Source: Staphylococcus hsinchuensis
GTDB taxonomy: Bacteria > Bacillota > Bacilli > Staphylococcales > Staphylococcaceae
Assembly: GCF_038789205.1 (NCBI RefSeq)
Contig: NZ_CP128355.1
Span: 434,001 to 498,000 of the forward strand
Reading direction: 5' to 3'
DNA: 64,000 bases
Positions 48,815-59,700 of this stretch are shown one piece after another. The first letter of the stretch is position 1. Every line of letters begins with the position of its first letter. Under the pieces are notes generated by a model. That model was not told the DNA's origin. It worked only from the letters and a program-made list of their open reading frames with translations, and made no database searches. The position numbers were made by a program, and so were the translations under genes.

Positions 48815-49321
48815 TTATACTTTATTGTGTCTGATTTTATCTATCATTTCACTAATATCAGTTGATATAGTTGAGTGACTGTTCTCTATATGTTGGTCTT
48901 CAATAATAATTCGGCGAAATTGTAAATGCTGAAATCCAGCATTCATTAATTCAATCTTATAAGAATAGGCATCTTTTGGATATTTAAACTCAATATCATC
49001 ATCTTCGATAATCATAGTTTTAATTTTTTCACCATTCTTTTTAGATAAAACAATTTTAAAATACACTGATCTTTCAGGTGTGACATCATAATCAAAATTA
49101 ATTTTATAATTGTTCCCTTTTTTCAATAGTGGTAATGAAGGCACTTGTTTATTTGTTGTATAACTTGATAACATGTTCCATTCATGTATCACCATTCCTG
49201 AGGGCATCAACGAATTGTCCATGCTGACAAAATTGTTCTTAAATTTTAGCTTAGTTCCATACATAAAAGTACTTTTATGTATCTTTGTCCAGGTGATATC
49301 AAATCGATTGTTTTGGTTCAT
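48815..49321 (-). CDS. asp3: Accessory Sec protein Asp3 (second cluster)
   Basis: A 168-residue Asp3. It contains the carbohydrate-binding-module-like core (GMVIHEWNMLSSYTTNKQVP, then LPLLKKGNNYKINFDYDVTP) that aligns with the first, truncated copy, and the YPKDAYSYKIELMNAG segment. Asp3 bridges Asp1/Asp2 and the adhesin substrate and is needed for export. GGGAGAGAG precedes ATG 49321, one base after the asp2 stop codon. It is much shorter at the C-terminus than the first Asp3, which continues for about 130 further residues after the shared core. Confidence 0.88.
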   Translation of the reverse strand: MNQNNRFDITWTKIHKSTFMYGTKLKFKNNFVSMDNSLMPSGMVIHEWNMLSSYTTNKQVPSLPLLKKGNNYKINFDYDVTPERSVYFKIVLSKKNGEKIKTMIIEDDDIEFKYPKDAYSYKIELMNAGFQHLQFRRIIIEDQHIENSHSTISTDISEMIDKIRHNKV

Positions 49322-49322
49322 A

Positions 49323-50867
49323 TTACTCTCTCCCGAATTGATTATTTAAAATAATATGATAAAAGTTTACAAACCAACTTGTTATAGTTGCCGAATCATC
49401 ATTATGTCTACCAGGAACGCCACGTGTCATGACATGTGTTCTGGATTCTCCTAGCAAAGACATTAAATCATCAAAAGCTATATCATCATAATCATCATTT
49501 TGCATATATGCGATAGCAAAAGTAGTATTTTCAACTTCATTTTGCTTAAATTTTTCCCAAAAACGCTTATTCAAATGATTGATATTTTGTTTACTAAATG
49601 TGCCTGCTTGTGACATCAAAATGTCTAGTGCCGTTCCAAAATCATTGGGTCGTTTTAGTTTCATATTTTCAGCAATTCTACCAATATTAACTAAAGGTTT
49701 ACCAACAATCACAGCTCTTGGGGTTAATTGTGAACCATAGTATAATGCGCCAAATGATCCCATCGACAATCCAGATAATATCAAATCATCTTCTTTAAAA
49801 TTTAAATATTCCAATGCTTCTTTAATAATTTTTTTTATGTTATTTTCATAGGTTTCAGAGCCAAGATAAAAGGATCCACCTTCGATTCTAGGATCTCCAA
49901 TAAGTAGAAATGGGGCTTCTAGACTGTTCATCATAAAATATCCTTCAAACCCTTCTGCTGAACGATACCCACTAAAATATACATTTAGTGGAGGCTTTAA
50001 ATCACCAGGATTGAAATAGTGTATAAACTCTTCGCCATTTTCATCGTTATAACGTTGACCACCCATTATAAATTGGCCCATTTCTGCACGAGACCAACGT
50101 TTATGGATTGCCCTAAGATGTACAACACCCGTCCCCTTAGCTTTTACCACTATAGAAATGTTTGCATCATAAGGTCTTGGCATCAATTCCAAAGGTTGTT
50201 TTAAATCATCCTTTGTTACGGTTATAACATCTTTTGTATGTTCTAATGAGCCAAATGGGATTAATCTAATGACATATTGGATATCAACATTTCCCTCTAC
50301 AAAAAATTCTGGCCATAATTGTACCATCATATTCTTATCATAAACTAAATTTTGGTTCCAGCTAACAATTGGAGTATACGACTCCCCAAAATCTCCAGAT
50401 AAAACGAGCTCCTTGTTACCTAAGTATTCAAATTCTCCTTCAAAACTAGGACTTACCTCTCCTTTAATTGGAAAGACTTTATCTCCGTATTGCTTAGTAA
50501 AAGCACCCGCTTTTAATTTATGATGCAACTCATCTGTTGATTTATAAAGTAATGGTTTAATAAATTTATATTTTACTCGAGGATCATTTTCAAATTGAAA
50601 ATCCCAGTATTTTTCATCTACATAAATCGTATATGGCTCTCCTACTAATTCAATAACTTTCATCAATTCTTGAGAATACGTTGTTTGAATAAATACTAAA
50701 TTAAAGGAACCAATTTCATCTATTAAATTTTCAATTGCTTCTTCATATCCACTTTCAAATGTAAATAGTATTGGATCAAGATAATCGATGTACACGTTTT
50801 TTTTATCATGGAAAATAGGTTCTAAATCTTCTCCGCCGATTTGCAATATGTTAAATTTTCTAACCAT
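49323..50867 (-). CDS. asp2: Accessory Sec protein Asp2 (acetyltransferase-like)
   Basis: A 514-residue Asp2 with an alpha/beta-hydrolase domain in its C-terminal half: LILSGLSMGSFGALYYGSQL places the nucleophile at Ser368, and VPGRHNDDS near the end supplies His488. In S. gordonii Asp2 acetylates GlcNAc on the adhesin and is also required for export, so the intact motifs suggest the same dual role. GGAGAG precedes ATG 50867, which overlaps asp1 by 8 bases. No first-cluster counterpart exists in the window. Confidence 0.9.
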   Translation of the reverse strand: MVRKFNILQIGGEDLEPIFHDKKNVYIDYLDPILFTFESGYEEAIENLIDEIGSFNLVFIQTTYSQELMKVIELVGEPYTIYVDEKYWDFQFENDPRVKYKFIKPLLYKSTDELHHKLKAGAFTKQYGDKVFPIKGEVSPSFEGEFEYLGNKELVLSGDFGESYTPIVSWNQNLVYDKNMMVQLWPEFFVEGNVDIQYVIRLIPFGSLEHTKDVITVTKDDLKQPLELMPRPYDANISIVVKAKGTGVVHLRAIHKRWSRAEMGQFIMGGQRYNDENGEEFIHYFNPGDLKPPLNVYFSGYRSAEGFEGYFMMNSLEAPFLLIGDPRIEGGSFYLGSETYENNIKKIIKEALEYLNFKEDDLILSGLSMGSFGALYYGSQLTPRAVIVGKPLVNIGRIAENMKLKRPNDFGTALDILMSQAGTFSKQNINHLNKRFWEKFKQNEVENTTFAIAYMQNDDYDDIAFDDLMSLLGESRTHVMTRGVPGRHNDDSATITSWFVNFYHIILNNQFGRE

Positions 50868-52416
50868 GTAACTCTCCTTTTATCAAACGGTCCACTTCTC
50901 TTATTATCTTAGTCGAACTAAATTCATCTACTAATTTTATGGAAGATGCATAAGAATAATTCCAGTTTTTCAAACTTAGTAAGAAGTAATCTAGTGCCTG
51001 TGTAATATTAGATGAACTTGGTATTATTAACCCGTTTACATTAGGTGTCACATAATCCGTTTCTATCATATTAATTTGAGGTACTCCTGCACTTATTGCG
51101 CTAATTTGTAGATATAAATCCGGTTCATCACCCAAATCTATAACTACTCTTAATTGTGACATTGTTCTAATTAAATCTTCTTCAAATAGGACTGATTCAA
51201 TTTTAATTATTTCTATAAATTCTATTTCTTCTTCTAACACATCAGCCATTTCTTCACTTAAAGTTTTTTGTTCTTCATTATATAATTCATTTTTTTCTTT
51301 TACTATGTCTGATAACCATTTCGGCGTTTTGCTTGTTATATCTTTCATTAAAATAGTAACTTTATAGTTTTCTTTATTTTTTATATAATTATATAATTGA
51401 TTTATTGTAGTCTCTACTACATCTCTTGATAAATTATATATCCAAAAACCAATATGCACATTATATAACTGTGAACTTATATTTGGTATTTTTTCAGTAT
51501 CAAAGGGTGTAATTCTAGACACTTTCATGTCAATTGAATTGTTATTAGCAATAAGATTACATTCTCTTTCATTTTCTTTTGTGTCAACTAAGCAACTTTT
51601 TGCAGGTTGCATGGAGTGAATTAAATGTGGCGTTATTTCTCTATTTCTATTTGAAAATAGAGAAAAACATAATTGATTTGCTTCAAAATAACGTGTGATT
51701 AACTGATTATGTCTTTCATCAGAAGCAGCAATAAAATTGTCTGATAATGTTATTTGATCTTTATAAAATTTTTCAACAATCTCTTCTATTATTTCCAACA
51801 TATTCAAATATTTACTATGGTCTAATAAGTTTTTAACTGTATTATTAACTAATACTTCTCCTGTTATTAAGTCCTCAGTTAGTATCTTTTCACCCAATAC
51901 ATTTAAATAAGTTTGTTTAACCTCATTATCATTTTCATATTTAATAATTGAAGATATAAATCCTCTATCGTCAAATATCATCTTTTGTTGTTGCAATCCA
52001 TTTTCATATTCATGTATATGAAGTACATATCCCTCTTGATTAAACGTAACTTGAGAATACGTATTTTCGCTTATAACTGCTTCTACCATAAACGGTGAAT
52101 ATACAAACTCTGTGTCTTTAGGCCAGTTCAAATCTAAATAATCAATAGCTCTAGGTAATGTGTTTGGAGCACTTTGTAACACATCAAAAACAGACCAATA
52201 ATCACTTTCAAATAAATCGTGTCTATGTAAAAACAACCTTAAATTAGGTGAATAATTTAATACTAGCACCTTATATTTATAACCATTTTTCTTATGCATA
52301 GACATTAAGCTAATCATGTCATCAAACTCTGTTTTATCCGGCTTATAATAGAAGGGGAGGGTATGGTCTTTCCACAAGTTTTGTCTACTATACCACGCCG
52401 GTATAAAATATCTCAT
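50860..52416 (-). CDS. asp1: Accessory Sec protein Asp1
   Basis: A 518-residue Asp1, related in fold to GT-B glycosyltransferases but without a conserved donor site. It starts RYFIPAWYSRQNLWKDHTLP and ends with QISAISAGVPQINMIETDYV and NGLIIPSSSNITQALDYFL, matching the usual Asp1 order. With Asp2 and Asp3 it forms a complex that stabilises and delivers the glycosylated adhesin to SecA2. GGGAGGAA precedes ATG 52416; secY2 ends 13 bases upstream. Confidence 0.88.
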   Translation of the reverse strand: MRYFIPAWYSRQNLWKDHTLPFYYKPDKTEFDDMISLMSMHKKNGYKYKVLVLNYSPNLRLFLHRHDLFESDYWSVFDVLQSAPNTLPRAIDYLDLNWPKDTEFVYSPFMVEAVISENTYSQVTFNQEGYVLHIHEYENGLQQQKMIFDDRGFISSIIKYENDNEVKQTYLNVLGEKILTEDLITGEVLVNNTVKNLLDHSKYLNMLEIIEEIVEKFYKDQITLSDNFIAASDERHNQLITRYFEANQLCFSLFSNRNREITPHLIHSMQPAKSCLVDTKENERECNLIANNNSIDMKVSRITPFDTEKIPNISSQLYNVHIGFWIYNLSRDVVETTINQLYNYIKNKENYKVTILMKDITSKTPKWLSDIVKEKNELYNEEQKTLSEEMADVLEEEIEFIEIIKIESVLFEEDLIRTMSQLRVVIDLGDEPDLYLQISAISAGVPQINMIETDYVTPNVNGLIIPSSSNITQALDYFLLSLKNWNYSYASSIKLVDEFSSTKIIREVDRLIKGELHG

Positions 52417-52429
52417 TAAAAATTCCTCC

Positions 52430-53623
52430 CTAATATTTGTCTAATATGCTTTTATATCTATCAAAATAAGAATATGCTCTTAATGTTTCGGTTATACTTA
52501 TACCAATATAAATTAATACAATAAGTTGTATTGAAAAATATATTTCTTTTGAAAGCTCTGGAATCAATAATGAACAATACAAGGGCACTGCTAAAATCAA
52601 TGTCACTGTAATTGAACCAAACCAGCAAATTCTTCTTGCTTTTTTATTTAAATATCGCTCAGTTTCTTCACCAGGGTTAATACCTACAAAGTAATTTCCA
52701 TTTTTTAAAAATTCTTTAGATTTCCTTTTAGTATTAATCAAAAATCTAGATAGTAAGTATCCAAAAATGATTTGTATTACAATATATACTGTAATACCTA
52801 CAGGATTATCAAAACCAAAAATTGCTACATTCATTTCCTTATTCAGAAGTAAGTTTCCAATTAAGTTAATAGCACTATTTAACAATAGAAACAAAGATAA
52901 ACTTATCATTATAGACATACTTCCTGCTGGATTTAATTTCCAGGCAAGATATGAATGTGAATTTTGTGTAGCCATGTTCATTATATCTTTATAATGAATC
53001 CGATACTCTGATAATTCTATATAGAGAAGTATTAGCATCGCTATAATTAATAAACCAATCACAATAAATAATGTTGTTGTTATATTTATATTAGATAATT
53101 GTTGATGAAATAACGATTTTATTAAACTCATTAATACAATTGGCATTGGTCCACCAATTCCATAAGTAGTATTTTGATCAGCCAACCAGACCAAAAATAA
53201 TGTCCCTGTTAGTAAAACTAATACAAGTAACAGAATATTTGTGCTCTGTATTATATTATTCTGAACATAGGTATGGATAACATAATATGCTTGTATCGTT
53301 GCTATGAGTATTGTTAATAGTCTTTCCTTTATTTGCTTTTCAGAACGAGTCTGCTTAACAATATTATCTACATTTCTATAGTTGAATAACATGATAATAA
53401 TCATTGCTGTTAACCATGGGCCTAACCCCAATGAAAATACATTCAATGAGTTTAAATCTCCACCGACGTTTGAAATAGCTAATTTAAAAAAACTGTCATG
53501 GTTAAATTTAATTGATTCATTACCAATTATAGAAATATTACTTCCTAGTATGTATATGACAAGAATGAGTATTGTAAAAATAATTCTTTTATGCAAAACT
53601 TTGAATTCTTTATTTCTTAACAT
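52430..53623 (-). CDS. secY2: Accessory Sec channel SecY2
   Basis: A 397-residue integral membrane protein of the SecY family with about 10 hydrophobic segments, shorter than housekeeping SecY as usual for SecY2. SecY-like features are ISNVGGDLNSLNVFSLGLGP near residue 48, GIGGPMPIVLM near 155, FGYLLSRFLINTKRKSKEFL near 285 and YFVGINPGEETERYLNKKAR near 308. It forms the dedicated export pore for the adhesin with SecA2. AGGTG lies upstream of ATG 53623. It is the first gene after the adhesin, 137 bases downstream, with a long hairpin between. Confidence 0.9.
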   Translation of the reverse strand: MLRNKEFKVLHKRIIFTILILVIYILGSNISIIGNESIKFNHDSFFKLAISNVGGDLNSLNVFSLGLGPWLTAMIIIMLFNYRNVDNIVKQTRSEKQIKERLLTILIATIQAYYVIHTYVQNNIIQSTNILLLVLVLLTGTLFLVWLADQNTTYGIGGPMPIVLMSLIKSLFHQQLSNINITTTLFIVIGLLIIAMLILLYIELSEYRIHYKDIMNMATQNSHSYLAWKLNPAGSMSIMISLSLFLLLNSAINLIGNLLLNKEMNVAIFGFDNPVGITVYIVIQIIFGYLLSRFLINTKRKSKEFLKNGNYFVGINPGEETERYLNKKARRICWFGSITVTLILAVPLYCSLLIPELSKEIYFSIQLIVLIYIGISITETLRAYSYFDRYKSILDKY

Positions 53624-53659
53624 TTTTTCACCTAAAATTCTTAAATTTTAATATGAGTG

Positions 53660-53725
53660 CAAAGAGGCTAAAAACATAGTTGATTTACTATCACGTAAAC
53701 TCAATATTATGTCTTAGCCTCTTTG
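53660..53725 (-). terminator. Hairpin between adhesin gene and secY2
   Basis: CAAAGAGGCTAA and TTAGCCTCTTTG form a 12-bp outer stem around about 42 bases. The plus-strand side is followed by TTTTA, but the minus-strand side, where the adhesin transcript ends, lacks a T tract. It may act as a partial terminator or processing/stability element separating abundant adhesin mRNA from secY2 onward. Confidence 0.55.
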
Positions 53726-53760
53726 TTTTACTTCATATTATTATAGATTAAAATCTATTG

Positions 53761-56700
53761 TTATTTTTTATCTTCTTTGTTTTTACGTGATCTCTTCATT
53801 AAACCTAATCCAGCAAGTAATGAAAGAACAGCTCCCATTAATACATTTGTATTATTAGCGTCATTGCTATTACCGGTTTCAGGAAGTTCTTTGTTCTCAT
53901 CACTATTATCTTTATGATTTGATTGTTGCACTACATTAGATGAGTTTGTACTTTCTCCAGTTGATGCACTATTAGAAGTTGCATTCGAAGTGACATTTGA
54001 TGCACTTACTGACGCTGAGTCAGATGTACTTGTTGACGCTGAGTCGCTTGCGCTTACTGATGTTGAATCAGATGCGCTCATTGAGTTCGAATCAGACACG
54101 CTTGTTGACGTTGAATCGCTCGCACTTACTGATGTTGAGTCAGACACGCTTGTGCTTAGTGATGCACTATCTGATGCACTTACTGACGCTGAATCGCTTG
54201 CACTTGTTGATGCTGAATCTGATGTACTTGTTGACGCTGAATCTGATGCGCTTGTGCTTAGTGACGCACTATCTGATGCGCTTACTGACGCTGAGTCAGA
54301 TGCACTTGTTGACGCTGAGTCGCTTGCGCTTACTGATGTTGAGTCAGATGCACTTACTGACGCTGAGTCGCTTGCGCTTGTGCTTAGTGACGCACTATCT
54401 GATGCGCTTGTTGACGCTGAGTCAGATGCACTTGTTGACGTTGAATCGCTCGCACTTACTGATGTTGAGTCAGATGCACTTACTGACGCTGAGTCAGATG
54501 TACTTGTTGACGCTGAGTCGCTCGCACTTACTGATGCTGAGTCAGATGCACTTGTTGACGCTGAGTCGCTCGCACTTACTGATGTTGAATCAGATGCGCT
54601 CATTGAGTTCGAATCAGACACGCTTGTGCTTAGTGACGCACTATCTGATGCACTTACTGACGCTGAGTCGCTTGCGCTTACTGACGCTGAATCTGATGCG
54701 CTTGTTGACGCTGAGTCGCTTGCGCTTACTGATGCTGAATCTGATGCGCTTGTTGATGCTGAGTCAGATGCACTTGTTGATGCTGAATCTGATGCGCTTG
54801 TGCTTAGTGACGCACTATCTGATGCGCTTACTGACGCTGAGTCAGATGCACTTGTTGACGCTGAGTCGCTCGCACTTACTGATGTTGAATCAGATGCGCT
54901 CATTGAGTTCGAATCAGACACGCTTGTGCTTAGTGACGCACTATCTGATGCGCTTACTGACGCTGAGTCAGATGCACTTGTTGATGCTGAATCTGATGTA
55001 CTTGTTGATGCTGAATCTGATGCGCTTGTTGACGTTGAATCGCTCGCACTTACTGACGCTGAATCGCTTGCGCTTACTGATGTTGAGTCAGATGCACTTA
55101 CTGATGTTGAGTCAGATGCACTTGTTGACGTTGAATCGCTCGCACTTACTGACGCTGAATCGCTTGCGCTTACTGATGTTGAGTCAGATGCACTTACTGA
55201 TGTTGAGTCAGATGCACTTACTGATGTTGAGTCAGATGCACTTACTGATGTTGAGTCAGATGCACTTGTTGACGCTGAGTCGCTCGCACTTACTGATGTT
55301 GAATCAGATGCGCTCATTGAGTTCGAATCAGACACGCTTGTGCTTAGTGACGCACTATCTGATGCACTTACTGACGCTGAATCTGATGCGCTTGTTGACG
55401 CTGAGTCGCTTGCGCTTACTGATGCTGAATCTGATGCGCTTGTTGATGCTGAGTCAGATGCACTTGTTGATGCTGAATCTGATGCGCTTGTGCTTAGTGA
55501 CGCACTATCTGATGCGCTTACTGACGCTGAGTCAGATGTACTTGTTGACGCTGAGTCGCTCGCACTTACTGATGCTGAGTCAGATGCGCTTGTTGACGTT
55601 GAATCGCTCGCACTTACTGACGCTGAATCGCTTGCGCTTACTGATGTTGAGTCAGATGCACTTACTGATGTTGAGTCAGATGCACTTGTTGACGCTGAGT
55701 CGCTCGCACTTACTGATGTTGAATCAGATGCGCTCATTGAGTTCGAATCAGACACGCTTGTGCTTAGTGACGCACTATCTGATGCACTTACTGACGCTGA
55801 GTCGCTTGCGCTTACTGACGCTGAATCTGATGCGCTTGTTGACGCTGAGTCGCTTGCGCTTACTGATGCTGAATCTGATGCGCTTGTTGATGCTGAGTCA
55901 GATGCACTTGTTGATGCTGAATCTGATGCGCTTGTGCTTAGTGACGCACTATCTGATGCGCTTACTGATGTTGAGTCAGATGCGCTCATTGAGTTCGAAT
56001 CAGACACGCTTGTGCTTAGTGACGCACTATCTGATGCACTTACTGACGCTGAGTCGCTTGCGCTTACTGACGCTGAATCTGATGCGCTTGTTGACGCTGA
56101 GTCGCTTGCGCTTACTGACGCTGAGTCAGATGTACTTGTTGACGCTGAGTCGCTCGCACTTACTGATGCTGAGTCAGATGCACTTGTTGACGCTGAGTCG
56201 CTCGCACTTACTGATGTTGAATCAGATGCGCTCATTGAGTTCGAATCAGACACGCTTGTGCTTAGTGACGCACTATCTGATGCTGAGTCAGATGCACTTG
56301 TTGATGCTGAATCTGATGCGCTCATTGAGTTCGAATCAGACACGCTTGTGCTTAGTGACGCACTATCTGATGCGCTTACTGACGCTGAGTCAGATGCACT
56401 TGTTGATGCTGAATCTGATGTACTTGTTGATGCTGAATCTGATGCGCTTGTTGATGCTGAATCTGATGCGCTTGTTGACGTTGAATCGCTCGCACTTACT
56501 GATGCTGAGTCAGATGCACTTGTTGACGCTGAGTCGCTCGCACTTACTGATGTTGAATCAGATGCGCTCATTGAGTTCGAATCAGACACGCTTGTGCTTA
56601 GTGACGCACTATCTGATGCTGAGTCAGATGCACTTGTTGATGCTGAATCTGATGCGCTTGTTGACATTGAATCGCTCGCACTTACTGATGCTGAGTCAGA

Positions 56701-59700
56701 TGCACTTGTTGACGTTGAATCGCTCGCACTTACTGACGCTGAATCGCTTGCGCTTACTGATGTTGAGTCAGATGCACTTACTGATGTTGAGTCAGATGCA
56801 CTTGTTGACGCTGAGTCGCTCGCACTTACTGATGTTGAATCAGATGCGCTCATTGAGTTCGAATCAGACACGCTTGTGCTTAGTGACGCACTATCTGATG
56901 CACTTACTGACGCTGAGTCGCTTGCGCTTACTGACGCTGAATCTGATGCGCTTGTTGACGCTGAGTCGCTTGCGCTTACTGATGCTGAATCTGATGCGCT
57001 TGTTGATGCTGAGTCAGATGCACTTGTTGATGCTGAATCTGATGCGCTTGTGCTTAGTGACGCACTATCTGATGCGCTTACTGATGTTGAGTCAGATGCG
57101 CTCATTGAGTTCGAATCAGACACGCTTGTGCTTAGTGACGCACTATCTGATGCACTTACTGACGCTGAGTCGCTTGCGCTTACTGACGCTGAATCTGATG
57201 CGCTTGTTGACGCTGAGTCGCTTGCGCTTACTGATGCTGAATCTGATGCGCTTGTTGATGCTGAGTCAGATGCACTTGTTGATGCTGAATCTGATGCGCT
57301 TGTGCTTAGTGACGCACTATCTGATGCGCTTACTGATGTTGAGTCAGATGCGCTCATTGAGTTCGAATCAGACACGCTTGTGCTTAGTGACGCACTATCT
57401 GATGCACTTACTGACGCTGAGTCGCTTGCGCTTACTGACGCTGAATCTGATGCGCTTGTTGACGCTGAGTCGCTTGCGCTTACTGACGCTGAGTCAGATG
57501 TACTTGTTGACGCTGAGTCGCTCGCACTTACTGATGCTGAGTCAGATGCACTTGTTGACGCTGAGTCGCTCGCACTTACTGATGTTGAATCAGATGCGCT
57601 CATTGAGTTCGAATCAGACACGCTTGTGCTTAGTGACGCACTATCTGATGCTGAGTCAGATGCACTTGTTGATGCTGAATCTGATGCGCTCATTGAGTTC
57701 GAATCAGACACGCTTGTGCTTAGTGACGCACTATCTGATGCGCTTACTGACGCTGAGTCAGATGCACTTGTTGATGCTGAATCTGATGTACTTGTTGATG
57801 CTGAATCTGATGCGCTTGTTGATGCTGAATCTGATGCGCTTGTTGACGTTGAATCGCTCGCACTTACTGATGCTGAGTCAGATGCACTTGTTGACGCTGA
57901 GTCGCTCGCACTTACTGATGTTGAATCAGATGCGCTCATTGAGTTCGAATCAGACACGCTTGTGCTTAGTGACGCACTATCTGATGCTGAGTCAGATGCA
58001 CTTGTTGATGCTGAATCTGATGCGCTTGTTGACATTGAATCGCTCGCACTTACTGATGCTGAGTCAGATGCACTTGTTGACGTTGAATCGCTCGCACTTA
58101 CTGACGCTGAATCGCTTGCGCTTACTGATGTTGAGTCAGATGCACTTACTGATGTTGAGTCAGATGCACTTGTTGACGCTGAGTCGCTCGCACTATCTGA
58201 TGCTGAGTCAGATGCACTTGTTGACGCTGAGTCGCTTGCGCTTACTGACGCTGAGTCAGATGTACTTGTTGACGCTGAGTCGCTCGCACTTACTGATGCT
58301 GAGTCAGATGCACTTGTTGACGCTGAGTCGCTCGCACTTACTGATGTTGAATCAGATGCGCTCATTGAGTTCGAATCAGACACGCTTGTGCTTAGTGACG
58401 CACTATCTGATGCTGAGTCAGATGCACTTGTTGATGCTGAATCTGATGCGCTCATTGAGTTCGAATCAGACACGCTTGTGCTTAGTGACGCACTATCTGA
58501 TGCACTTACTGACGCTGAGTCGCTTGCGCTTACTGACGCTGAATCTGATGCGCTTGTTGACGCTGAGTCGCTCGCACTTACTGATGTTGAATCAGATGCG
58601 CTCATTGAGTTCGAATCAGACACGCTTGTGCTTAGTGACGCACTATCTGATGCACTTACTGACGCTGAGTCGCTTGCGCTTACTGACGCTGAATCTGATG
58701 CGCTTGTTGACGCTGAGTCGCTTGCGCTTACTGATGCTGAATCTGATGCGCTTGTTGATGCTGAGTCAGATGCACTTGTTGATGCTGAATCTGATGCGCT
58801 TGTGCTTAGTGACGCACTATCTGATGCGCTTACTGATGTTGAGTCAGATGCGCTCATTGAGTTCGAATCAGACACGCTTGTGCTTAGTGACGCACTATCT
58901 GATGCGCTTACTGATGTTGAGTCAGATGCGCTCATTGAGTTCGAATCAGACACGCTTGTGCTTAGTGACGCACTATCTGATGCACTTACTGACGCTGAGT
59001 CGCTTGCGCTTACTGACGCTGAGTCAGATGTACTTGTTGACGCTGAGTCGCTCGCACTTACTGATGCTGAGTCAGATGCACTTGTTGACGTTGAATCGCT
59101 CGCACTTACTGATGTTGAGTCAGATGCACTTACTGACGCTGAGTCAGATGTACTTGTTGACGCTGAGTCGCTCGCACTTACTGATGCTGAGTCAGATGCA
59201 CTTGTTGACGCTGAGTCGCTCGCACTTACTGATGTTGAATCAGATGCGCTCATTGAGTTCGAATCAGACACGCTTGTGCTTAGTGACGCACTATCTGATG
59301 CACTTACTGACGCTGAGTCGCTTGCGCTTACTGACGCTGAATCTGATGCGCTTGTTGACGCTGAGTCGCTTGCGCTTACTGATGCTGAATCTGATGCGCT
59401 TGTTGATGCTGAGTCAGATGCACTTGTTGATGCTGAATCTGATGCGCTTGTGCTTAGTGACGCACTATCTGATGCGCTTACTGATGTTGAGTCAGATGCG
59501 CTCATTGAGTTCGAATCAGACACGCTTGTGCTTAGTGACGCACTATCTGATGCACTTACTGACGCTGAGTCGCTTGCGCTTACTGACGCTGAATCTGATG
59601 CGCTTGTTGACGCTGAGTCGCTTGCGCTTACTGACGCTGAGTCAGATGTACTTGTTGACGCTGAGTCGCTCGCACTTACTGATGCTGAGTCAGATGCACT

